Shown: in pieces, positions 1 to 6,785 of the stretch
Layout of the letters: every line of letters starts with the position of its first letter
Position numbering within the stretch: position 1 is the stretch's first letter
Assembly (NCBI GenBank): GCA_038227045.1
Contig: JBBRQD010000166.1
Coordinates: forward strand, 1-9,932
Source of the DNA: JANXLS01 sp038227045
GTDB taxonomy: Bacteria; Planctomycetota; SZUA-567; H5-PLA8
Length of the DNA stretch: 9,932 nucleotides
Reading direction: 5' to 3'
Notes under the pieces: generated by a model
What the model saw: the letters and a program-made list of their open reading frames with translations, nothing else
Told to the model about the DNA's origin: nothing
Database searches by the model: none
Position numbers and translations under genes: made by a program

Positions 1-205
1 ATCATTCTCGCTTGCGGCGGGCGGCGTTGAACTTCGTTGGTCTCGCACGGCGTATCTTCCCAATACGCCTTTGCTCGACCGCCTCGTTCAACTTGCCCGG
101 CGCGGCGCGATAATGACGCTTTAGAAACGCGCGGGTCAATAAAAATGCAGGATGTGCATCTTTTGTAACGAGAATGACCCACGGATCGTTGAATCGGGAA
201 AGACT
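1..205. other. Non-coding tail downstream of the DUF1501 gene
   Basis: No gene is supported here. On the minus strand the frame of the upstream DUF1501 gene stays open for 67 codons past its stop, until a TGA at 2-4, but there is no ATG in it and the DUF1501 protein already ends at its usual place, so I treat this as chance. The only clear structure is the hairpin at 49-69. A gene further left may begin or end just outside the window. Confidence 0.5.
49..69. other. 7-bp perfect hairpin, possible weak terminator
   Basis: GGCGTAT (49-55) pairs exactly with ATACGCC (63-69) around a 7-nt loop. On the plus strand it is followed by only three T residues and on the minus strand by none, so a Rho-independent role is weak in either direction. 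It is nevertheless the only stem-loop I see downstream of the minus-strand operon and may help stop or stabilise that transcript. Confidence 0.3.
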
Positions 206-1657
206 TCACGCCAGAATATCGCGAATGACGTGGCCGTGGACATCGGTCAGGCGGAAATCGCGGCCGCCGTAGCGGTATGTGAGCCGTTCGTGATCGACTC
301 CGAGTTGGTGCAGGACTGTGGCCCACATATCGTAAATGGTGGCCTTTTTTTCGATGGCGTAGTAGCCGAGATCGTCGGTTGCGCCGTAGATTGTGCCGCC
401 TTTTACGCCGCCGCCGGCCATCCACACGGTGAAGCCGTACGGGTTGTGGTCGCGGCCGTTGCTGCCCTGCGAGAACGGCGTGCGGCCGAATTCGCCGGCC
501 CAGACGACCAGCGTTTCATCGAGCAGCCCGCGGGCGCGGAGGTCTTGAAGCAGCGCGGCGATCGGTTGATCGACCTGCATGGCCATCGCGGCGTGACCCT
601 TTTGGAGATCGCCGTGCTGGTCCCACGGGTTGGCCGCGCCGCCCGCGCCGATGTTGTGCGTCAGGCAGCTCAGTTCGACAAAGCGCACGCCGCGTTCGAC
701 CAGGCGGCGCGCGAGCAGGCATTGGCGCGCGTAGGCTGCTTTTTGTGGAATCGCTGAATCGATGCCGTACATCTTTTGAGTCTGCGCGGTCTCGCCGGAA
801 ATGTCGCAGAGATCGGGCACGGCGGTCTGCATGCGGAAGGCGGTTTCGTAGTTGCGGATCGCGGCTTCGACTTGCGCGTCGCCCGCGGTCTCCGCCAGAA
901 ATGGGGCGTCGAACTGCCGCGCGAAATCGAGGCGGCGTGCTTGCGTCCGCGCCGGATCGCGCGGGCGGATGTTGTGGATCGCTTCGGAGGAATCGGCTTT
1001 CAAAATCGAGCCTTGATGTTGCGCGGGCAGGAAGCCGTTGCTGAAGAGGCTCACGCCGCCGTGCGGCGCGACGGCGCTGCCGCTTTGCAGCACGACGTAG
1101 CCCGGCAGATCGCGATTCTCGGTGCCGAGGCCGTACGCGGCCCACGCGCCGGCGCTGGGGTAGCCCATGATCGGAAAGCCCGTGTGGAGGAAGAAATTTC
1201 CCTGCGCGTGCTCGTTGACCGAGGAGGTCATTGAGCGGATGACCGCCAGTTCATCGGCGACTTTGGCGATCTCCGGAAACATGCTGCTGACCGGGATGCC
1301 GCTTTTTCCGGACGGCGTGAATTCGAAGGGACTGGCCATGATGTTGCCGTTGCTGTTGAACATCGTCCGTTCGATTTTCACCGGCATCGGCTTGCCGTGA
1401 TCCTGCTTCAGGCGCGGCTTGGGATCGAAGGAATCGACGTGCGACACGCCGCCGGACATGAAGCACAAAATGACATGCTTGGCCTTGGGCGCGTGATGCG
1501 CTTTTTTCAGCGCCGCGCCGGGCGGGAGATCGGTCGCTTCCGCGCGGGCGGCATCGCCGAAGAGTCCCGCCAAGGCCACCGCGCCGAAGCCTGTCGAGCA
1601 CGTCTGCAACATGCGGCGGCGGGAGAATTTTTGAGTGGGATGCGAGCAGTTCGACAT
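206..1657 (-). CDS. DUF1501 domain protein, Tat-exported, alkaline-phosphatase/sulfatase-like fold
   Basis: A 483-residue protein of the DUF1501 family, distantly related to the sulfatase/alkaline phosphatase superfamily; no reaction is established for the family. The N-terminus is a twin-arginine signal: SRRRMLQ at residues 12-18, then a hydrophobic stretch (about 22-35) and a likely cleavage after ARA near residue 39, so the protein folds in the cytoplasm and is exported, possibly with a bound metal. Family landmarks are in order: VILCFMSGGVSHVDSFDPKP (62-81), the NEHAQGNFFLHTGF region (148-161), YPSAGAWAAYGLG (166-178), WAGEFGRTP (386-394), GRDHN (401-405) and the C-terminal GRDFRLTDVHGHVI (465-478). 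Length is normal for the family. The ATG at 1657 is preceded by a good Shine-Dalgarno sequence and follows the DUF1549/DUF1553 gene by 18 bp, the standard pairing in Planctomycetes and Verrucomicrobia. The two are very probably co-transcribed and act together outside the cytoplasm. Confidence 0.93.
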   Translation of the reverse strand: MSNCSHPTQKFSRRRMLQTCSTGFGAVALAGLFGDAARAEATDLPPGAALKKAHHAPKAKHVILCFMSGGVSHVDSFDPKPRLKQDHGKPMPVKIERTMFNSNGNIMASPFEFTPSGKSGIPVSSMFPEIAKVADELAVIRSMTSSVNEHAQGNFFLHTGFPIMGYPSAGAWAAYGLGTENRDLPGYVVLQSGSAVAPHGGVSLFSNGFLPAQHQGSILKADSSEAIHNIRPRDPARTQARRLDFARQFDAPFLAETAGDAQVEAAIRNYETAFRMQTAVPDLCDISGETAQTQKMYGIDSAIPQKAAYARQCLLARRLVERGVRFVELSCLTHNIGAGGAANPWDQHGDLQKGHAAMAMQVDQPIAALLQDLRARGLLDETLVVWAGEFGRTPFSQGSNGRDHNPYGFTVWMAGGGVKGGTIYGATDDLGYYAIEKKATIYDMWATVLHQLGVDHERLTYRYGGRDFRLTDVHGHVIRDILA

Positions 1658-1662
1658 CGGCG

Positions 1663-1670
1663 TTCCTTTC
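1663..1670 (-). promoter_or_regulatory. Ribosome binding site of the DUF1501 gene
   Basis: GAAAGGAA on the minus strand lies 5 nt before the ATG at 1657, inside the 18-bp gap after the upstream gene. It supports this start and independent re-initiation within the operon. Confidence 0.75.
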
Positions 1671-1675
1671 GGAAA

Positions 1676-4600
1676 TTACTTTATGTAAATGAATTCTTTG
1701 AATGTAAACAGCGCGCGCGCCACGTCGGTCCAAAGCGTTTTGTCGTCCACGAAATCGGAGACCGGCCCGAGCTTCGCGATTTGAGCTTCGATTGCGTCGA
1801 TGCGTTTTTTGTTGTCCGCAACTTTCGCGCGATCGGGTTCGGACAGCGCCGCGAGCACGTGCGCTTCGGAGACTGTGAATTTTGTCGATTGCGATGTGGC
1901 TCGAATTTCGTCGGCGGTCAGCGCGCGGTCGTAAAGCTGCGCGCGCAGAATGCGCCCGGAGAGTATCGCATTTCCGCCGCCGGTATGGCGGATGCCGAAG
2001 CCGATCACGGCCTCGCCCGCTTTGAATTCAACGGGTCCGCCGCTTTTGTAGGACGTGCCGTAAGGCTGGCCGTCGCGGTACGCGTCGATGCGGCCGTCGG
2101 CGTGATAGGCAACGGCGACGTGAACCGGGCGCGAGAGTGCGTCGTGTTCGAGCGGCGCGTTGAGCGATTGCGTGCGCTGGAAACCATCGCTGCCGGCGAC
2201 CCATTGCCGCGCGTCTTTTTCGCCGAACACAATGGCGTCGAAGACGCCGCCGTTGAGCGTCTGGATCGTCATCACGCCGCCGCCGCGCTGGTCGAGCGTG
2301 TCGAGCTGCACCCACGCTTCCAGCGTTTTTTCTTTGAGCGTCTGTTTCAACGGCGCGGTAATCACATGGGCCTTTTTACCCACGACGAGCGTGTCGCTTT
2401 CCGTTCGAGCGCCATCGTGCGCGGTCCCGTGCGCCGTACCAACGAGATCCTGCAGCCCGTTCTTGAAGTCCCACCGGCCGATGGGCGCGAAAGTCTTTTG
2501 TTCGGATTCCTTTGGCTTCGTTTTCGTTTCCGCCTCAATCCGCGTTCGGACTGGTTCGACGATTTCGCGGATCGCCGTCTGTTGCTCATCGATCTGTCGG
2601 CGCAGGTCCGCGAGCTGTTTCGCGAGTTCCGTTTGGCTGCTTTTCGTTTCGACGAGATACGTTTTGAAACGGCTGATTTCAGCGTCTTGAGCGGGCCGCG
2701 CGAACGCCGTCAAAAACATGCTTCGAATGCGCTCGTCGTCGGTCGTTTGCTTTTTATCGGCGAGCGTTCGCGAGGCCCACGCGGCCGCAAGCGAGGCGAC
2801 GGTGTCGTCGTTCATCATCGTCAGCGATTGTGCCGGAACGTTGGTCACGTCGCGCCGGCCGACCGCGCTGAAGGGTTCGGGGAAATCGAACGCGCGCAGG
2901 AATGGGTCGAGCGAATTTCGGCGCACGCCGATGTACACGCTGCGCCGCGGCGCATTGCCGCTGACCGGCCCGCCAAACAATTCCGGATTCATGGTGCCAG
3001 AGACGGACAGCAGCGAATCGCGGATGGCTTCCGCTTCCATGCGCCGCACAAACATGTGCGAGAGGTATTGGTTGTCCGGGTCGAGCTGCTGTGCTTTCGC
3101 AGACGGCCGCGACACCGCCTGCCAGGTTTTCGACGAGACGATGAAGCGGATCGTGTCCTTGATCGATCCATTGTGCTCTTGGAAACGCGTGGCGAGATAA
3201 TCGAGCAATTCCGGGTGAGTCGGTTCCTGCCCGAGCTTCCCGAAGTTGTCCGGCGTCGGCACAATGCCCCGGCCAAAAAGGTGATGCCAGAGCCGATTCA
3301 CAATCACGCGGCGCGTTAGCGGATTGGTATCACGGAGCACGTCTTCGGCGAGCTGGCGGCGGCCACTTTGGGTAGTCTGATACGGCGTTGCGTTGAGCGC
3401 TTCCAAAAATCTGCGCGGCACTTCTTCACCCGGTTTTTTGTGGTTTCCACGTTCGAGGAGCGGCTGATTTCGCGCGACTGTTTCTTCCAGGCCGGGGACG
3501 CGCGTCGGCACGACGATTTCTTCGTCAAGCCGGCGATATTCGACGATCAGCGGTTTTGCCGCGGCAAGTCCATCGAGCTTTTCAGGAAGGAACCCCTGCT
3601 TCAGGCACGCATCTAATAATAGAGCCTGCGCGTCAGTGACGGAACCGGCCTGCCACGCTTTGACTGCGTTCGTCACGGCGGTGACGTAGCAATCGGCCAA
3701 ATCGTTGAACGACTTTGGCGGCGCGTTCACGACGGCTTCGAAAAGCGGATCGAGAAACTCGCGCGGCTCCGGCGGCGGCCCGGGTTCGCCCTTCTTGACG
3801 ATGACGGCTTCGCGAACGCCGAACCACGAACGGGCTTCGTTGTTGACCAGCAGCGGCGCATCTTTTCCTGCAGCCAGTTCGAGATGAATTTCGTCGCCGT
3901 TCCAGTACGTCGCGTCGAACTTTTGCCACTGCCATTCCTTCGGCGTTTTAGCAGTCGGATAGACTGTTCCGTCGCGCGGATAGTCCTGGACCACGTACCG
4001 CGCGCTCGCGGTGCCATCGCCGATGATACGCAGCCAGACTTCGTAGTTGTCGTTCAAATGCACCGGGCCGGACAAAAGCCGCGCGGGATTTTTCGCGGAC
4101 ACAAGATGCGAGTAAACGCCCGACGGATAGATCCCCGCGATTGCATTTTCGCCGCTCGTCGAAATTGAGAATTCGCCGGCTGGATACGGTTTTTCCGGAA
4201 GTCCGTTTCCAGAGCGAAACCAGGTTGAGTAGTCCGTTGGGTTTGTCAGGTTCCAACGCCGGAAGTACGTGCGTTGAGCGTGTTCTTCGCGCAGCTTTCG
4301 GTCTCCATTCCACGCTGCAACTCGGCGCTGCCATCCCTCGCCAAAATGCGCTGCGTCGACGGATTCTTTATGCATGACAAACCAGGGATAAAGCAAAAAC
4401 GTTGGCTTGTCCGCCTTTTTCCACGGACCGTCGCCGGCCAGCAATTTCTCACGCAGATGCGTCGTCGCGTCGAGCCACGAATCGGCAACGGCGGAACGAA
4501 TCTGTGGCTTGAGCGCCAATAGCTTCTCGCGGTTTGCGTTCAGCTTTTCCGGCGTGTCGATGGCGACTCGCCCGGGCCGGCACGAACCCAGGATTCCAAA

Positions 4601-5740
4601 CAACGCGTAGTAATCTTTCTGGCTGATCGGGTCGAACTTGTGATCGTGGCAGCGCGCGCACGACACTGTCAGGCCCAAAAACGCCTTCGAGAACGTGTTG
4701 ATCTCGTCGTCGATGAAGCGCACTTTTTCTTCTAGCGCGTCGGTCGGAGCGTACCCGTGAAAAACCATGCGCCAATGCGCCGGGCCGATCGCCGATTCGT
4801 TGATTCCGAGTGCCGTGTTAACACGCGGCTGTTCCAGCAAATCGCCGGCGATGTGTTCGCGCACGAGCTGATCGTAGGGCACATCGGCGTTGAGCGCGCG
4901 AATCAAGTAGTCGCGATAGAGCCACGCGTTTTCGATGGTCGCATCGCCTTCCGAGCCGTGCGATTCGGCATAGCGCAGCCAATCCATCCAGTGACGCGCC
5001 CAACGTTCGCCAAAGTGCGGGCTGGCGAGAAGTTGATCGACGAGTTCGTCGAATCCTGTCGATGTCCCCAGCCGCGCGGTCCACAATTCAATTTCGTCCG
5101 GCGTCGGCGGCAGTCCGACCAGCGCGAAATACAAGCGGCGAACCAGCGTCCGCGCGTCGGCGGTTGGTCCGGGCTCAAGCCCCTTTTCCTGAAGCTTCGC
5201 GCACACGAAGCGATCGATGGGATGATCGGACTCTTTCCCGACGGCTTCGGGCACTGCGCTTTTCTTGACCGGCTGGAAGCTCCACCATTTCTTGCGCTTT
5301 TCGAAAACGGTTTCCCAGGATGTGGCCTTGTCCAATTCCGCGGCGGTCGGCGGTTTGTCGCGCGGATCGACTGCGCCCGTCGCGATCCACTTTTCAAAAT
5401 CGGCGATGACGCGGTCGTCGAATTTGCCCCCGCCCTTCGGCATTCGGGTACCTTTAACTTCAAAGCGCAGAATCGGAAGCAAGCGGCTTTCTGCGGGTTT
5501 TCCGGGAACTACGATCGCACCTTCGTCACCACCTTTAAGCAGTCCCGCGCGATCGTCGAGCGCCAAGCCACCTTCCGCAGTCTTGGCTGCGTTGTGGCAT
5601 TTGTAACATTGATCGACGAGCACGGGGCGAATGCGAGTTTCGAAGAATTCAAGCTGCGCCGCCGATGGCGGTTCGGCCGCCGCGCTCGTTGAGGGCGCCG
5701 CGATCGCAAACGCAATCAGCAGAGCGCAGAGCATTCTCAT
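1676..5740 (-). CDS. Large exported PSCyt1-DUF1549-DUF1553 protein with LamG-like domain
   Basis: A 1354-residue exported protein, longer than the roughly 750-1100 residues common for its family. Order from the N-terminus: Sec signal peptide (1-23); planctomycete cytochrome C-like PSCyt1 domain with CYKCH heme motif (45-49) and a later Met in GTRMPKGG, a plausible axial ligand; DUF1549 (about 170-385) with FGERWARHWMDWLRYAES and a second CxxCH, SCARCHDHKFDP (360-371); a variable beta-rich segment (about 395-660); DUF1553 (about 770-1030) with RRVIVNRLWHHLFGRGIV and NVPAQSLTMMND; coiled coil (about 1033-1070); LamG/concanavalin-A-like domain (about 1085-1280); a second short coiled coil; and the tail WTDVARALFTFKEFIYIK. 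CxxCH motifs suggest c-type heme and envelope redox activity; LamG suggests carbohydrate or surface binding. The true function is unknown. An in-frame GTG at 5743 is possible, but the ATG at 5740 has the better spacing (5 nt) to GGGAGG. Paired with the DUF1501 gene 18 bp downstream. Confidence 0.92.
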   Translation of the reverse strand: MRMLCALLIAFAIAAPSTSAAAEPPSAAQLEFFETRIRPVLVDQCYKCHNAAKTAEGGLALDDRAGLLKGGDEGAIVVPGKPAESRLLPILRFEVKGTRMPKGGGKFDDRVIADFEKWIATGAVDPRDKPPTAAELDKATSWETVFEKRKKWWSFQPVKKSAVPEAVGKESDHPIDRFVCAKLQEKGLEPGPTADARTLVRRLYFALVGLPPTPDEIELWTARLGTSTGFDELVDQLLASPHFGERWARHWMDWLRYAESHGSEGDATIENAWLYRDYLIRALNADVPYDQLVREHIAGDLLEQPRVNTALGINESAIGPAHWRMVFHGYAPTDALEEKVRFIDDEINTFSKAFLGLTVSCARCHDHKFDPISQKDYYALFGILGSCRPGRVAIDTPEKLNANREKLLALKPQIRSAVADSWLDATTHLREKLLAGDGPWKKADKPTFLLYPWFVMHKESVDAAHFGEGWQRRVAAWNGDRKLREEHAQRTYFRRWNLTNPTDYSTWFRSGNGLPEKPYPAGEFSISTSGENAIAGIYPSGVYSHLVSAKNPARLLSGPVHLNDNYEVWLRIIGDGTASARYVVQDYPRDGTVYPTAKTPKEWQWQKFDATYWNGDEIHLELAAGKDAPLLVNNEARSWFGVREAVIVKKGEPGPPPEPREFLDPLFEAVVNAPPKSFNDLADCYVTAVTNAVKAWQAGSVTDAQALLLDACLKQGFLPEKLDGLAAAKPLIVEYRRLDEEIVVPTRVPGLEETVARNQPLLERGNHKKPGEEVPRRFLEALNATPYQTTQSGRRQLAEDVLRDTNPLTRRVIVNRLWHHLFGRGIVPTPDNFGKLGQEPTHPELLDYLATRFQEHNGSIKDTIRFIVSSKTWQAVSRPSAKAQQLDPDNQYLSHMFVRRMEAEAIRDSLLSVSGTMNPELFGGPVSGNAPRRSVYIGVRRNSLDPFLRAFDFPEPFSAVGRRDVTNVPAQSLTMMNDDTVASLAAAWASRTLADKKQTTDDERIRSMFLTAFARPAQDAEISRFKTYLVETKSSQTELAKQLADLRRQIDEQQTAIREIVEPVRTRIEAETKTKPKESEQKTFAPIGRWDFKNGLQDLVGTAHGTAHDGARTESDTLVVGKKAHVITAPLKQTLKEKTLEAWVQLDTLDQRGGGVMTIQTLNGGVFDAIVFGEKDARQWVAGSDGFQRTQSLNAPLEHDALSRPVHVAVAYHADGRIDAYRDGQPYGTSYKSGGPVEFKAGEAVIGFGIRHTGGGNAILSGRILRAQLYDRALTADEIRATSQSTKFTVSEAHVLAALSEPDRAKVADNKKRIDAIEAQIAKLGPVSDFVDDKTLWTDVARALFTFKEFIYIK

Positions 5741-5745
5741 CACAA

Positions 5746-5751
5746 CCTCCC
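5746..5751 (-). promoter_or_regulatory. Ribosome binding site deciding the start of the large DUF1549/DUF1553 gene
   Basis: GGGAGG on the minus strand is 5 nt from the ATG at 5740 but only 2 nt from the in-frame GTG at 5743, which favours ATG. It lies in the 57-bp gap after the IclR gene; no terminator-like hairpin is evident in that gap. Confidence 0.75.
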
Positions 5752-5797
5752 GTTCGACTCTCTATTTTCGTACACTGTGCGTGCCGTAATCTGCCCG

Positions 5798-6589
5798 CTA
5801 TTGCCGATTAAATTCGTCCGACGCCTGCCGCGCTCCGGCCCGCACGAAATGCCCGATGGCTTCAAACTGGGTTTCCGGGATCCTGGACATGGGCGCCGCA
5901 ATCGTGATCGCACCCACGGCGCTCCCGTGCCGGTCGAGCACCGGCGCCGCGACGCAATGAATACCGGCCAGCCCCTCGGCCCGATCCAGGGCAAAGCCGC
6001 ATTCGCGAATCAAGTCAAGCTCGTGCAGAAACGCGCGTTTCGACGTTATCGTGTTCGCGGTAAAGCGCTTGAAATGAATGCGAGTCACCGTCTCATCTCT
6101 TTCGTCTTCTGGAAGAAACGCCAGGATGGCCTTGCCGGGTGCACAGCTATAACACGGGCAGCGCGCGCCCAGATCGGCGGAATACTTAAATGGGTGGACG
6201 GACAACAATTGTTCGATGATGACTGCTTCAGTTCCAATCAAACAGCAGAGTTGAGTGGTTTCGCCGGTCGCCTGGCGAATGCCGCGCATCGCCGCGATCG
6301 CGCATTCGGAAAATCCGCGTGACGGCGAACTCGGCTGTCCGAGCAGTAAAAAGCTGTTCGTCAGAAAAAATCGCTTCGTCCCCTCTTCCCGCGAAAGGTA
6401 TCCGAGTTCGACAAGCGTGCGCGCGAGCCGCAGGACCGATGCGCCCGGCAACTTGAGCAGATCCGTAATTTCGCGCAGCGTCGCCCCGTCTGGACGCGCC
6501 GCCAGCAGTTCCAGCACCGCAAGACCACGCTGCAAGCTGCTCACCTCCGGCGGCGCTTTCGCTTCCATCTGATCCAAAATCATTTCCAT
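5798..6589 (-). CDS. IclR-family transcriptional regulator
   Basis: A 263-residue DNA-binding regulator of the IclR family, cytosolic, expected to act as a dimer or tetramer. The N-terminal winged helix-turn-helix spans about 17-83 (SSLQRGLAVLELLA, then a recognition-helix region around LPGASVLRLARTLVELGYL and the wing ending FFLTN). The C-terminal effector domain (about 95-258) carries the family hallmarks APGKAILAFLP (150-160), RECGFALDRAEGLAGI (195-210) and CVAAPVLDRHGSAVGAI. The effector pocket is unusually cysteine-rich (C115, C116, C144, C146, C149). The ATG at 6589 is chosen because AAGGGG lies 6 nt upstream; a GTG 13 codons further up (6628) has no ribosome binding site. The gene precedes the DUF1549/DUF1553 gene by 57 bp on the same strand, so it likely controls that pair and itself. 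The inducer cannot be read from the sequence; known IclR ligands include small organic acids and sugar-acid or aromatic breakdown products. Confidence 0.93.
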   Translation of the reverse strand: MEMILDQMEAKAPPEVSSLQRGLAVLELLAARPDGATLREITDLLKLPGASVLRLARTLVELGYLSREEGTKRFFLTNSFLLLGQPSSPSRGFSECAIAAMRGIRQATGETTQLCCLIGTEAVIIEQLLSVHPFKYSADLGARCPCYSCAPGKAILAFLPEDERDETVTRIHFKRFTANTITSKRAFLHELDLIRECGFALDRAEGLAGIHCVAAPVLDRHGSAVGAITIAAPMSRIPETQFEAIGHFVRAGARQASDEFNRQ

Positions 6590-6595
6590 GCATCG

Positions 6596-6601
6596 CCCCT
6601 T
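6596..6601 (-). promoter_or_regulatory. Ribosome binding site of the IclR-family gene
   Basis: AAGGGG on the minus strand, 6 nt before the ATG at 6589. It supports this start over the upstream GTG at 6628 and the in-frame ATG at 6583. Confidence 0.6.
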
Positions 6602-6667
6602 CGATTTCACAGAGTAAATCACTTTCACTAATGCAATTTACACCGGTTTCAAGATTCGAGAGATAAT

Positions 6668-6701
6668 ATTTCATATTTTAAAATGATTTCATATATGAAA
6701 T
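6668..6701 (-). promoter_or_regulatory. Candidate operator and promoter region upstream of the IclR-family gene
   Basis: ATTTCATATATGAAAT (6686-6701) is a perfect 16-bp palindrome. ATTTCATAT, its left half, occurs again at 6668-6676 in the same orientation, exactly 18 bp away, giving three half-sites. It sits about 80-120 bp upstream of the regulator's ATG in the most AT-rich part of the window. On the minus strand, ATGAAA (within the palindrome) and TATTAT spaced 18 bp could serve as -35/-10, so a bound dimer would overlap the promoter. IclR proteins usually bind palindromes of this size and often repress themselves; the assignment is inference from symmetry and position. Confidence 0.5.
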
Positions 6702-6717
6702 TTAGATAACGCGCTCG

Positions 6718-6749
6718 TAAAACCCGTCCGATTGCGTTTTCGGACGGGT
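6718..6749 (-). terminator. Rho-independent terminator of the ABC-F gene
   Basis: On the minus strand ACCCGTCCGA (6749-6740) pairs perfectly with TCGGACGGGT (6731-6722) around an 8-nt loop, followed by a short T run (TTTT including the last stem base). It begins 36 nt past the ABC-F stop codon and upstream of the IclR promoter region, so it separates the two minus-strand units. Confidence 0.8.
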
Positions 6750-6785
6750 CAGTTTGACGGATGGGAATGGTGTCCGCGCAGATTA

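Noticed and set aside
2..205. 67 in-frame sense codons after the DUF1501 stop, suggesting a stop-codon readthrough or fused gene
   Set aside because: No ATG start, the DUF1501 protein ends at its usual C-terminal motif, and an open stretch of this length is not rare at this GC content.
1397..3319. 640-codon plus-strand open frame opposite the large DUF1549/DUF1553 gene
   Set aside because: It is fully antisense to clear conserved domains, is rich in Arg, Phe and Val without any recognisable fold, and is expected from GC-rich codon bias.
4757..5692. 311-codon plus-strand open frame
   Set aside because: Antisense to the signal peptide, heme and DUF1549 regions of the large protein.
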